In this document: positions 21,738 to 32,951 of the stretch, in pieces
Layout: the number at the start of each line of letters is the position of its first letter
Position numbering within the stretch: the stretch's first letter is position 1
Origin: Linnemannia schmuckeri
Taxonomy: Eukaryota > Mortierellomycota > Mortierellomycetes > Mortierellales > Mortierellaceae
Direction: 5' to 3'
NCBI GenBank assembly: GCA_029449235.1
Contig: JANATG010000005.1
Location: forward strand, 1,116,001-1,180,000
Length of the DNA stretch: 64,000 nucleotides
The notes under the pieces: generated by a model
The model's database searches: none
What the model was told of the DNA's origin: nothing
Seen by the model: only the letters and a program-made list of their open reading frames with translations
Made by a program: the position numbers and the translations under genes

Positions 21738-22553
21738 CCACCCAACTACACCGTAACTACTACACTGAAACTACTACACCGACTACAACACCAGGTTTCA
21801 CCCCCCAAAGTGTATCTATCCTACCAAAACCCAATTGCCCCCCTACTCTTCTCATTCGCGTTCTCTACCCCTTCCCTGTTCAACTAGTTTTATTCCCGAC
21901 TCACCCTTATTTTTTGCTCTTGCAGTTCCCGTTATTCTTTTTTTTTTTACCATCGCAATTTGCTTTCTTCGTTTTCAATGCTATTCGTTGCTTTCATTTT
22001 TCTTTCTTATTACACTATTGTAGATCAGATAGGATTGTACAACCCCGACCCAACCACCCCTAGACCATAGAGCACATCTCATCCATAGACAAACACCCTC
22101 CCTCTTAAACCATTGTGTTTTTGTGTAATTTACATAAAAACATTCAGATCAAGCGCACAATACGCTCCCGTCATCTTCCTATGTGTTCTTTATCTTCTCG
22201 AACAAATCTTCTCTTTGTACATGCACCGAAGTCAAACAGCACTGGGTTATGTAAGTTGTTTTGTTTGTCAGGAAACAGAAAATAACAGAGCGCGCGGGTC
22301 CCTTCGTTTCACGTTGTGACACAAAGGAAGCAAAAGGAGACAAACAAAAAAAAAAAAAAAAAAAGAGAGCGAGACTTCAAACCGCTCTCTGAAGGTTATA
22401 ATTATGATATTTTCAGGTCCAATAAAAGACCTCAACAACAAATATCAAGGAAAAAGAAAAGGCACGAACGGAGAAAAGCATAGCAGAACTGATAGATAGA
22501 CCACAAAAAACAAGTGTGAAGAAATAATGAATCGCGTTCACGTTTTCCATGAT
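21738..22553. other. Convergent intergenic region
   Basis: This gap lies between the zinc-finger gene and the 3' end of VPS34. It is T-rich to about 22000, then AT-rich, with an A tract at 22347-22364 and AATAAA at 22422-22427. No coding or RNA gene is visible. Confidence 0.5.
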
Positions 22554-25500
22554 TTATTTTCGCCAATGTTGGGTCCATCCATGGATAGCCTCTGCAATTT
22601 GAGGGATCATGGCACTGACACTCTCGTTGATCAAGTTCTGGAAGAACTTGATGGCCTCGTCGTCCGTCAGATTCAGCTGGAAACGCTCCTCAACCTTATA
22701 AATGAAAAAAATATATACCGATTGAAATTCATAGCGTCCGTAGTTAGTAAAACGTAGAGTATTGAGTACAAGTAGCGTCTTTGACTGAACAATTGACAAT
22801 TGATTGCAAAGAGAGGACAAAGACGGGAGAAAGCCGAAGACACAGATGGGGGTGGAGAAGCAAAGGAAGGTCGGACAAAAGGGGGTAACTTGGCCCCTGT
22901 GAATGAGACGGTGTGCCGCCAAACAGCAAATCATTCCATCATTTTTGTCATGTCCGTAGAACTAATCAAATGCAGCACCAAAAATGTTACACGAGGCTCG
23001 TTCTTTACCTTCCAAACGGCCTTGTCCGGCTCGGCCTTGATGTCTGGAATGTTGGCATCGACCATCAGGCCAAACAGGTTCAAGATCAGGTTCGCGGACT
23101 TGCGAAGGATATTGTATGCTGTTACACAGTACGACTTGAAACTCTGGTAATGGACTGAGTTAAAACCTCCCATCGCATCAACCATCTCCTTGGTGATCTT
23201 CATTGGCGCAGGGAACGGTTTGGGGTCTCGACCGAGGATAAAACCAAAGTCAACATGGAAGATATTTCCTACAGAAGCAAGTAAAAAAAGAAGGGGTTAG
23301 ATTTGAGCAATTGCGAGACATGCAACATAATTCCGAGGGTCCAAAAGTGTAAAAATATAAATAAGGGCGAGTAAAAGAAAAGGGAGAGATAGGAGAGCAA
23401 GCTTTACCATTGGGCGACATGAGCAAATTGTCCAAGTGTCGATCTCCAACTCCAAGAAGATACATAATCACGCTATATCCAGCTATTGTAATGCAGGAGT
23501 TAGCAAAGTAAAGGAGAAAAAATAGAGTTAGTTCCATGAAAAAAACAAAAACAGACAGGTTCTGGAGTAATATATTGTGTACATTTTCTCCTTGATGCAC
23601 ATACCACAACTCTTGACATAGTTATCCATGACTTCTGGCCGCACTCCAAATGTCTCTACGCTCCGTTCATCTAGATGGTACTTTCTCCAGTACATCAACA
23701 AACTACCATTATTCTCGTTCAGGACGTTGGCTAGTGACATAGACTGAACAAACTGAACCATGCCATGGTCAGCTCCTGTCGCCAGAACCTTGTAAGGCAT
23801 CAGCTTCAGATCCAAGTTTTCTTTCCTGAGTAGGTCGTCCATCAAGGTGATGAGTTGAATCACAAGCTGGTCCTGACGCAGATCATCCCCTGACTTGAAA
23901 ATGGCCTGGTAGAGACTTCCATCCGCGCAGGAGAATGTAAGGTGAAGAGGAAGTAGATTACTCTTAAAGATACCCGTCCGCTCTACACAAGGAGGAATCG
24001 AAACAATCAAGAGTGGAAGTTAGACAACATGGTGGTAAAGCCTATATCCATAAAACGGTAATAGAGTATGCACGCGTACCTGGGACGATTCCGGTCACTT
24101 CTATCCGTGGATCTAAAGGTAATGCAAGAGGCTTGAAAGTCACTAGCCCATTCTTTGGATCAGAGATGTACTCTCGCAGCTTCTCAATCTAGAGCAGTGA
24201 AAAGCAACACCAGCGGTTAGAATGGCGATAAAAAAATCGAGCGCGATGATTGAGAGAAGGTAGGAACTAACCTTCTTGGGGCGTGATTCGCGCATCTGCT
24301 TCACACTCTTGGCCAAGTTAGCAAGCGTCTCAATGAGCTCTCCTTGTCTCCTCAAACTCTCTCTCCGTTGGATTCCCGATGCAGTCATCGCCGACATGTA
24401 CTGATATGACACTTTGCCGTACATTTTGCTGACAGCAACATCCTCACACTCAATCATTAAATACCTATCCAGTTCAGCCATGTATGAAAAGCATTGTTAG
24501 CTATCAAGCTATCAACAGAGAGTGAAAAGGTGAGCCGTGTGCAAGCAAGCGTCGACTTGGTCATACCAGTGAAAGTAATTGCCAAGAATAGGGTTCTTCA
24601 CAGCCCGTTCAATCAAAAACGCCACCAAATTAGACTCTCCAAAGTTGCTGTCGATGTGCTCAAACTTGAGTCCTTGCACGAGCTGCAGAAGGAACAGCAG
24701 TAGATCCTATTATCATGTAGAACAGAAGGGTGTAAGAAATAAGTCCGAGTCTGTGCAACCGGACATTGCATCTTGCATGTGGCGGGTTCACTTACATCGT
24801 CATTTGCGCTTCTCAGCTGTGTTACTGCGTATGATCGGACTTCCCGATTCTCAAATGACGAGCCCAGCAGCTCTAATGCATCGTCGACATCGATATCAAC
24901 CCACGCTGGGAGAAGGTCGACAGCTTGTTTCGCTTCTGCAGGGTCGCTCCACACCACCGACTTGAGAAACTTTGTAAGCGCCTACAGATTGTAATTAAAA
25001 GATAAGGTAATACTGTTCAGTCACTCGCGCAGTCCAGGCGATGTTTGTCTCGAGTACAAAAGCCGATCGCGCGATGATTACCCGTTTGTCTCGTGTCAGG
25101 TAATATCTGAACTTCCATAGCAGATCCTTCTCCTCTCCCGTGAGTGAATGTGAAGGCGGGTACCGCAAAATTTGCTATTTGGGCGGGCATCAGACGCAAC
25201 GGAATAATTCGGTCAGTACTACAATTAAACTTAGTCCAATATACAATTTCAGCGCATTGCTGTTATTCCAGCTTCCAGCATAACTCACAGCCAGTTCGTC
25301 GCGAATCTTGGGATTGGGTTTCAGTTGCCTATCCAGAGGACCATTCCTGTGGCTACGAACAAGTCTCCTGTGCTTTGCCTCGACAGGGTTCTCGCGTGCA
25401 ATCTCGGGGTCATCCACGATGAATATCGAGCTGCCAGGCATGTTAGTGTGGAAAGAAGGGATAGAATTGGATGCGGATCCGCCAAAACTATTGAATGATC

Positions 25501-26979
25501 CGTGAGCTTTGGATTCGTATTCCTATCAAGTTGAGAAGGACTGATAGTAAGTAACTTTGATCTAGTGCGGGAGGGAAGCATCGCTAGCAGCTCAAGTCAA
25601 CGGCAGCAGTTCCCGGTTCTTTCCTTACATGTTCATCAAAAATGACGGGAAAGTCAAACTTTGGTAAGTCGATGTTGAGAAGCATCTTATCCGATTGTGC
25701 CAGGAGTTTCTAGATGACGGTAAATATAGCATTGGTTAGACAGGCGAGGGCTCGAGTTGGCACGTTTATTGTCGTATCTGTGTATTTGTTCCGCATGCGC
25801 CTTACTTTGTGTATCTGCTCAATCTGGCGGTAGGCAAGATTGTCAAGCCACTCAATCTTCGGAATGTCCCCACGATCCTGTTTTTTCAAAAGCTGCGCGG
25901 GTTCATTAAGAGGTAGGCAAAAATTAGCAACTGGCTCCGTGATTATGTAAATGCAGTTGATCGATGATCGGATGTATGAGAACACGTAACCAACCTTTTC
26001 AAAACGGTCCATTTCATCCTTCTCCCCGGTTTCTGAGGGTGTCTTAGACGTGTCGTTCCCATCAGCTTCGCATTCCGGCCACATGCGGACTTTCTGTGGA
26101 CCTGTCAAAATAATGCTGCAAGAATGATAAGGAAAAATAATTACAATGGACGCTTAAGGATGTTGTGTAATCTAGACAGGTCATAAATGATAGCGAGTGT
26201 ATAAACTTACTTGAATGGACCAAACAGCTTCAAGGTTGACCCTCCAATAGGCTCGACCTTTCTAGGCGATGCCGAATCCCAGACAGTGAAGGCCAATTGG
26301 GCGTTGAGGGGAAGATCCCGGTACTTGATGGGAAGGGTGATCCATTCGTTCCACCTGAGTTAAAAGTGACAGATTTCTGTTAGATACGGTCGGGGTAACA
26401 AAAAATGAAATAAATGACAATCTAAATTGCAATTGAAAGGAGAGAACCAACCCCCTTACGCAAATTTGCTTGACATGGGTTTGTAAGATGTCTTCAGGAC
26501 AACCGTCAATGGTTGGTCGCCTGCAAAGACTTGACATGTAACATAGAGGTCTGGATAAGTACTAGAGATGGCGTAAAGGTAAAAAAGAAGGGTCCAATCC
26601 AAGAGAATCAGCAGCTGCGCCTTTGTCGAGCGTGGAGACTGACAACGTCTGTGGGGAAAAAGTTCTGTTCCGTCTTGCTAAAAGAGGAGTTACCTCCGGT
26701 GCTCCGCAGAGTATGGGATAGTCGTTGCATCTAATTGAGGTCGTTTGGGTTTCCACTCCAGCGAGTTGCTATGAGCATGGCAAAGAAGACCCTTGGGGTT
26801 AGCTAGACTTCAGGCGAGAGCTGCAAAGAGACGAGGCAGGATTGACTTTTTTGACGAGGCATTGTATTGATGGTAATTATCCCGTACATTCGTACGCTAA
26901 GGTTCAAGTCGAGTTTTCCTGTGAGGCAGTACGAGTAGTCTTTATAGTTTTTGCCACTGAGATCTCTCATGGCGCTCAT
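22554..26979 (-). CDS. VPS34: Class III phosphatidylinositol 3-kinase Vps34
   Basis: Seventeen exons join in frame to 836 residues: 26979-26888, 26768-26694, 26561-26460, 26354-26211, 26115-25995, 25892-25806, 25709-25629, 25522-25289, 25174-25082, 24981-24796, 24706-24567, 24464-24272, 24188-24080, 23982-23605, 23482-23408, 23268-23009, 22694-22554. Order: C2 domain (YPDLYVTCQVFAG, WNEWITLPIKYRDLP), helical PIK domain (EEKDLLWKFRYYLT), then the kinase with KSGDDLRQDQL, catalytic GVGDRHLDNLL and activation loop HVDFGFILGRDPKPF. It ends with the Vps34-typical FQLNLTDDEA and a C-terminal WRK. It makes PI3P on endosomes and autophagosomes with Vps15. An in-frame ATG nine codons upstream (27006) is an alternative start. 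Length is slightly below the usual 875-890. Confidence 0.96.
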
Positions 26980-27382
26980 GTTGTTGGTGGGGTTGGTGTG
27001 TTGCATTCACAAAGCCAGCAGCCTTTTCTTTTGCCTGTCGTGACTGCTCTGTTCGCGCCAGGGATACGCCAGGTGATATTTTCTTGCTTGCCAAATTGAC
27101 AGCAATTGAGTTTCAAGTAGAGGGCGCATTGACAAGAGGAGTATCATAAGCGCGCCAGTTGTAGCTGCATGAGTACGCTGACCCGGGGATTGAAGGTGAG
27201 AGCTGTGTCTCACAGTCCCCTCGCCTCTCCCCCCCTCCCTTGCGCAGTTGCAACCTTTTTTTCTCGCTCATGCATAAATAGCTGGCATTGCTGCTTCATT
27301 TTTTTCTCTCTCAACACACCCTCTTCCAACGCATTTTCCTCCAGTACATTTTTCTTGCCACGCACACTCAACCACTCCCACA
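26980..27382. promoter_or_regulatory. Divergent promoter, VPS34 / first DJ-1-like gene
   Basis: 403 bp between two divergent start codons. A TATA-like motif within CTCATGCATAAATA (27267-27280) lies about 105 bp before the DJ-1-like start and is repeated before the second copy of that gene. It is followed by CT-rich sequence and CTCTCAACACAC. Confidence 0.5.
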
Positions 27383-28502
27383 ATGTCTCCTATCGCAGCT
27401 CCTCATGGCCCTCTCCCCAAAATCCCTAAGGGTCTTAACAAGATTAGACTTGGTGCCTTGGTCTTTGACGAAGTCGATCTTTTGGACGTAAGTATCTGCC
27501 GCTTTTATCTTTTTCAAGCCAATTTAGCCTTTGCGAACGCATTTTATTTAAATCATTTATTCCCTTTTTGCCATGAAATGCTATACGTAGGTCATGGGAC
27601 CCATGCGTATCTTTGGCGAAGAGTCCAACACCCTTGATATTGAGATTTGCTTTGTCTCGACCACTTTCGAGCCCGTCAGGACCTCCCAGCAGGTCACCAT
27701 TACTCCCAAGTACTTGGTCAGCGATACCACCCAGAAATATGACCTCTTCTTCATTCCCGGAGGTAATAGGTTCCTACCTTGTTTGAAATGCCAAGCGTAT
27801 TTGTGCTGAGATGTATGTGAACCCAAAATTGACAATTGCTTGTTTGTTATTGTGATATAAAGGCAGAGGAAATCTCGACTACGTTAATCAGGACGATGTT
27901 ATGGCCTTTGTCAAGACCCACATTGAGCAGTCTACCTGGACCATGACTGTATGTACTGGCGCTGGTCTCCTCGCCAAAACTGGTCTTGTCGACGGTTACA
28001 ACGTGACGTAAGGGGTTGATATGAATAGTATTGTCACTTGATCATTACATTCAAAGCAACACTTTAACTAACAATTGGATATCGGTTGCTTTGAATGTAT
28101 AGCACCAACAAGCAGATGTTCGAATGGCCCATGAGTCAGGGCCCCAAGGTGAACTGGATCAAGAGGGCCCGCTGGGTCCAGGATGGCAAATACGTCACCG
28201 CCTCGGGAGTATCTGCTGGTAAGGATCGAACAGAGAGAGAGAGAGGTAGAGAGGAAGAAAGAAAGAAAGAAAGAGAGTTGAGCGTGGTCGTGTCGTATGG
28301 GCAGAAAGTATTGAATGGAAAGACTCACAACTTTATATTTTTGTTGGTAACCGTAGGAATTGATGCGGCGCTCTTTATCATCTCTGAGTTTACGTCGGTT
28401 GAGATTGCCGATGCTGTTGCGACCCACATTGAGTACACCTGGCACCGTGTTGCCAGCGAGGACCCCTTTGCTGATACCCACCCCTTCACCCGCTCGGGAT
28501 AG
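27383..28502 (+). CDS. DJ-1/PfpI family protein, isonitrile hydratase-like (copy 1)
   Basis: Five exons (27383-27487, 27591-27762, 27863-28007, 28103-28218, 28357-28502) give 227 residues. FDEVDLLDVMGPMRIFGE near the N-terminus matches the isocyanide hydratase-like branch, in which the Asp of the DLLD motif is catalytic. The nucleophile elbow is TMTVCTGAGLLAKTGLVDG, with Cys followed by Thr as in that branch. TTNKQMFEWP follows. Known relatives hydrate isonitriles to N-formyl compounds or act as glyoxalase/chaperone-like enzymes; the substrate is unknown. It is about 80% identical by eye to the second copy at 29471. Its second intron is absent from that copy. The last intron carries a (GA)/(GAAA) microsatellite at 28229-28276. 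Confidence 0.88.
28229..28276 (+). repeat. GA/GAAA microsatellite in intron
   Basis: GAGAGAGAGAG followed by a GAAA repeat within the last intron of DJ-1-like copy 1. It is absent from the equivalent intron of copy 2 apart from a short GATAGAGAGAGATAG. Confidence 0.75.
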
Positions 28503-28539
28503 GCAGACCTTTTGATCGCTTCGAGATATATTTTATGCA

Positions 28540-28552
28540 AATAAAAAATAAA
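28540..28552 (+). terminator. Poly-A signals of DJ-1-like copy 1
   Basis: Two AATAAA hexamers (28540-28545, 28547-28552) lie 38-45 bp after the stop codon. Confidence 0.6.
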
Positions 28553-28623
28553 GCTTTGTTCACTATTCCTCTTTGCTCGTCGGGTCCATTTTCCTAGCAA
28601 AGGTAAAAACTTCCGAAAGATAC

Positions 28624-28639
28624 AGACGCGAGCTTAAGA
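28624..28639. repeat. Target-site duplication, left copy (16 bp)
   Basis: AGACGCGAGCTTAAGA, identical to 29058-29073, immediately flanks the poly-T (poly-A on the minus strand) end of the truncated LINE copy. Confidence 0.95.
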
Positions 28640-29057
28640 TTTTTTTTTGTTTATAAGAAATTTATTGCAGTAAACTAATACTCCCTTTCACCGGGTAGTC
28701 CTCACCGTTCAAAAAGATATAAAAATAAATGCGTTCCAATAGAGGCATAGAAGCTACATCTAAACTAGAAAAAGACAGGTGTACCGTAACCGAAAAATCA
28801 AACATAATATAATACAAGGAGGGCAAAGTACAGAAAGGTTAGGTTAGGTGATTGGTATCGACGGGGGGAGGTGGTTGTTGTTTCTCGCGCTGACGCTGTT
28901 TTTCAGCCAGCTGGGTGCGAGCTTGTGTGATGGCCAAGTCAACGGCGGCCAGGACGACTCGGGTTCGAAGGCCTGATCCTCGAGGACAAAAGCAAAGTGG
29001 TATCTCCAGACGGTGACTAGGATGGCACCGAGCAAGAGGAAGAGAGGGACATCATCG
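28640..29057 (-). mobile_element. 5'-truncated LINE copy flanked by target-site duplication
   Basis: Reverse-complement match to the element at the left edge of the window. The 3' terminus (AATAAATTTCTTATAAAC plus a 9-base A tail) lies at 28640 and the truncation point at 29057. The left-edge copy has 17 extra bases (CGCACTCCCACGACGCA) after TTTACTGCA in its 3' UTR. The insertion keeps only the last roughly 70 codons of the ORF and the 3' UTR. It sits between the two DJ-1-like genes, about 415 bp upstream of the second one, so it post-dates or is independent of their duplication. Confidence 0.92.
28844..29035 (-). pseudogene. Remnant of LINE ORF C-terminus
   Basis: The fragment LGAILVTVWRYHFAFVLEDQ then AFEP aligns with IGTILASIWRYHHAFVREDQ, AFEP of the intact ORF at 1-795. 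After AFEP the frame shifts (ESSWPPLTWP against RMVLAAVDLA), so it is a dead coding remnant within the truncated insertion. It has no promoter or start of its own. Confidence 0.85.
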
Positions 29058-29073
29058 AGACGCGAGCTTAAGA
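29058..29073. repeat. Target-site duplication, right copy (16 bp)
   Basis: Same 16 bases as 28624-28639, directly abutting the truncated 5' end of the LINE copy. Confidence 0.95.
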
Positions 29074-29355
29074 AACGAAGGCTCGCTTAGAGACTGTACA
29101 CGTGATGAATTTAGCCCAAACAGTTTCGACTTCAAAATTTGTCGTTTGGTGGGCAGAATCCGCAAACGAAGTGAAAACGGATGAGCATGACAATTAAGGG
29201 CAGGTCGAGAGGCGCGTTGACAAACACGCACGCACACATAGGCACTATTGGGAGCATCGTTTTTAGTGTGCGGCAACCCGAGGATTGGAGCAAAGAGTCG
29301 TACGTGACTCACGGTTACGGAGTCCTCATTGCGCAGCAGTCGCGACTTTATTTTA

Positions 29356-29369
29356 CTCATGCTTAAATA
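29356..29369 (+). promoter_or_regulatory. TATA-like core promoter of DJ-1-like copy 2
   Basis: CTCATGCTTAAATA, 13 of 14 bases identical to CTCATGCATAAATA at 27267-27280 and at nearly the same distance from the start codon. Both are followed by a T-rich stretch and CTCTCAACACAC. Core promoter duplicated with the gene. Confidence 0.55.
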
Positions 29370-29470
29370 ATGGATGATGCTACCTTTTTTTTTTTTTTTT
29401 TTTTCTCTCAACACACACTCTATTCCAAACAAAATTTCTTCCCACACGCACACAAATACCTTCACGATAA

Positions 29471-30451
29471 ATGTCTCTCACCGTTGCTCCTCATGGTCCT
29501 CTCCCCAAGATCCCCAAGGATTCTGGCAAGCTCAAACTTGGTGCCTTGGTCTTTAACGGCGTCGACCTTTTGGATGTGAGTATCTGTCGTCTCCATGTGT
29601 TTGCAAAACAATTGCACCTTTTGTCAACGCGTGTTTTATTAACATCATAGTCTTCTCTTATCATAAAACAACGGGTAGGTCATGGGTCCCATGCGCATCT
29701 TTGGTGAAGAGTCCAACACCCTTGATATTGAGATCTGCTTTGTCGCAAACAGCCTTGAGCCTGTCATGTCCTCGCAGCAGGTCACCATCACCCCCAAGTA
29801 TTTGGTTACCGACATTACCCAGAAGTATGACCTCTTCTTCATTCCTGGAGGTATCGGAACCCGCAGTTATGTTAACAGCGAAGACCTTATGGGTTATGTC
29901 AAGACCCATGTAGAGCAGTCTACTTGGACCATGACTGTGTGCACTGGCGCTGGGGTCCTTGCCAAGACCGGCCTTGTCGACGGTTACAACATGACGTAAG
30001 GGCGCGTTTTGAGTGTCGTTGTTGATTGATTGCTGCACCCATCGTGTTACAATTGTCAGAACTAACAGCCAAATGCCGTTTGTTTCTGTGAATATACAGC
30101 ACCAACAAGCAGGTTTTCGAGTGGCCTATGACTCAAGGTCCCAAGGTGAACTGGATCAAGAGGGCTCGATGGGTTCAGGATGGCAAATATGTCTCCTCTT
30201 CGGGAGTGTCTGCTGGTAAGAAGCAAATTGATAGAGAGAGATAGGTTTTACTGGGTAGCCAGTGGAGAAGTAAATACTCATCCAACCTTGTTTTTGCTGG
30301 TAACTTAGGAATTGACGCGGCGCTCTTTATCCTGGCTGAGTTGACCTCGACCGAGAATGCCGAGGCTGTTGCGACTCACATCGAGTACACCTGGCACCGT
30401 GTTGCCAGCGAGGACCCCTTTGCTGATTCTTACCCCTTCACCCGCTCGTAA
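29471..30451 (+). CDS. DJ-1/PfpI family protein, isonitrile hydratase-like (copy 2)
   Basis: Four exons (29471-29575, 29679-29995, 30100-30215, 30309-30451) give 226 residues. It has the same motifs as copy 1: FNGVDLLDVMGPMRIFGE, CTGAGVLAKTGLVDG and TTNKQVFEWP. The nucleophile Cys and DLLD Asp are kept, so both copies should be active. Three intron positions match copy 1 exactly. The position corresponding to copy 1 intron 2 (27763-27862) is uninterrupted here (PGGIGTRSYV). A 20-base T tract (29384-29403) lies in the 5' UTR. It lies tandem to copy 1 with the truncated LINE between them. Confidence 0.88.
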
Positions 30452-30624
30452 TAGGCACGACCTTTCATCGCTTCGAGATAGCTTATAAATAATAATAAAA
30501 AAGACTTGCTGTAGCCGTCGCGCTCTTTTTTGTTGAAAGTGAAAAAGCCAAAAGGAAACAGTCACAGCCACAGGTTTTAAAAGAAAAAAAAAAAAACTCA
30601 GCTTCCTTTCAACTACAACACGAC

Positions 30625-32951
30625 ATGGAAGACGTTCTTCAGCTGCAAAACTCGACCATCAGGACAACCATCGCCGACACAACAAGAGCACAATGGCATG
30701 GCTACCCTGACTTTGCGCCCATGCTGGAAGGACTGCCCAACCCTGCCGATGTACCTCCAACGCCGCCTTTGTACTCGTTCCTGGACCTGATCAGTCTCGC
30801 GAGCGAGGCAAACGACGAAGCATCAGACAAAGCATTCCTCCAGCTGCAGTCATATTGCGTCGGTGCAGACCCAGCCTTGTTTGCTCAGGTTCTGGCTCGG
30901 TTTACACTGGAGGCTGGAGAGTCATATCCGTCGCTGTCGTCAATGGCAAAGACGACAGGTTGGCTGGAGTGGGTTATCAATTACAAACCAGGGCTCTTGC
31001 GGAAAGGCGAAATGGCGAGGCGACTGTGGACAACAGCGAAACAGAGAGGCGAGGATATCGACAAGTAAGAAAGCTATTTCTGACTTTGACTTAAATGAGT
31101 TTGCGGATTGATGGCATATTTGCGGTACTTATCGTTTTTTTCTTTCATCCTGTAATTATGTAGAATGGCAATTCATTGGATTGTGGCCGTCTTAACAAAG
31201 AAACATGAACTTGCAGCCGATGCTTCTCGCCGGAGGAAACAGGAAGAGAGTATAGGCAACAACACACAGAGCTGGAATATGGTCCAGTACCAGAGCCATC
31301 ACGACACATTATACATGCTCCACTGCGGACCATTGTCTCAGCAAGGCTTGCCAATGTGGGATAGCGAATCCGTCTTGAATGCTCTGGTCAAGTTGCGGGA
31401 TGGGACTGATTACGGGGCATTTGAGAACCAGGCACTTTTGCTGACAAATGCTCTCGAGCGGATATTCACATGGCTCGAGTCCACTGACTCGGATGATTCT
31501 ATTGAGGAGCTGAAATCGCGGGGTAAGGAAACAATGATCAAATTAAAGATGACCTGTAAAGTGGGCATTGCTGGCCAAATTGCTATTTACTTACGCTCCA
31601 CATTACCTCCAACCATTAGCGGCAAAATATAGCAAGGTTCCCGAGATCATGTTGTTCGCTTTGGATACGATTTTGAAGTACCTGGACGGACGCTGGATTA
31701 AGGAGGATAGCAAAGGCGAGATGCGATCGAAAGCCCTGACGATATCGTTGACTGACATCAACCGTGATCGGCAACCTATCCACTACAAATCAACAGGACT
31801 TGCGGGATCATTCAGTTTTCAGGATGGAAGCTATATCAACCGCGGAAAGTCTTTGAGGGGGAAGGATGAGCCAAAAGCTCAAGGCCGGAGTCAGTCAGTG
31901 CGCGAGTTTGAAATCGTGGACCTTGTGGCTCGATGCATGGATGGACACGATTCAGCCATCATCGAGCAGTTGATGAGAAGATTTGTACTGCATCTTGGAA
32001 TGAGAGTCGACACCGCTATGGTCAGCGCCACATCGGCCGCCATGAAGCACGCCGCACAACAAAGGTAGTTCTACGCGACATCGACATGTTCTTGGTGCCG
32101 CGTTTCGAGATAGTGTTGAAAGGGAGGAACAAGGGTCTAACGCAATCGTCTTGTTCGGATGTATAGGGACAAAATCTTATTGCGGCTAATGACCGAAACC
32201 CCAGCGTACAGACGGATCATCGCATCAGCAATGGAGCAAGGTTAGACAGATTCTTTTAACATTTTTATTTGCTATGCATGTTTTCTAAGCGTGAATTTTA
32301 GTGCTCGTGCGATGCTTTTATCCATTTAGTAACTCTTGCTTTGCTTCATACTTTTTATGTTGAGCAGACAGACGCTCGGCGTCGATTTGTCTGCCGGTGA
32401 TTCAAGGGATGCTGCGTTGTATGATTGCCCACTGGAATGCCTGCAAGAGCACATCATCGAAGGCGTATCCAAAGGAATTGGAGGAGACCACTTGGCTTGC
32501 TCAGCTTGCGGAACAGGTAATCGCGCACATGCATATACAATATGTTTATAAATCACACGTCTTTGAAGGATTCCCTCTCTCCATAGGAAGTGCTTTGCAA
32601 TTTGTTCTCAATTGCTCACACGAGACACTATATTCTCTATCTGACTGATGGGACTGATGGTGCCTGACACTTCCCCCCTTTTAGACGGGACTGATCCCAG
32701 ACCCTATCAACCAAGCGGCGGTCCTGTTCCCGCTTATCGATTCCAAGGATGTCGGCTCCGTGCTGGAGCAATGCTACTATGTGCTCCTTGTCCGGAATGC
32801 AGAGTCCCTACAGACCCAGCAGCAGCCCGTGCAACAGGTCTTCGCAGACACCCAAGGGCCGGAAATCTCGTTGATCCGTCGACTGATTTTCAAGCACGCC
32901 ACTCGGACGTTCCATTTGATGCCTTTGTTCACAGCAAAGGCTATGTCGTGA
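30625..32951 (+). CDS. Uncharacterised 577-residue helical protein
   Basis: Six exons (30625-31064, 31164-31522, 31620-32064, 32167-32240, 32368-32516, 32685-32951) join in frame. I do not recognise the family. The sequence is almost entirely helical, with regularly spaced Leu/Ala/Trp (LYSFLDLISLASEAND, PALFAQVLARFTLEAGES, FALDTILKYLDGRW), which suggests an ARM/HEAT-like solenoid scaffold. Residues of about 330-390 form a charged, probably disordered insert (SLRGKDEPKAQGRSQS). There is no signal peptide or membrane span. The reading frame is maintained across all five junctions with good donors and acceptors, so the gene is real although its function is unknown. Confidence 0.78.
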
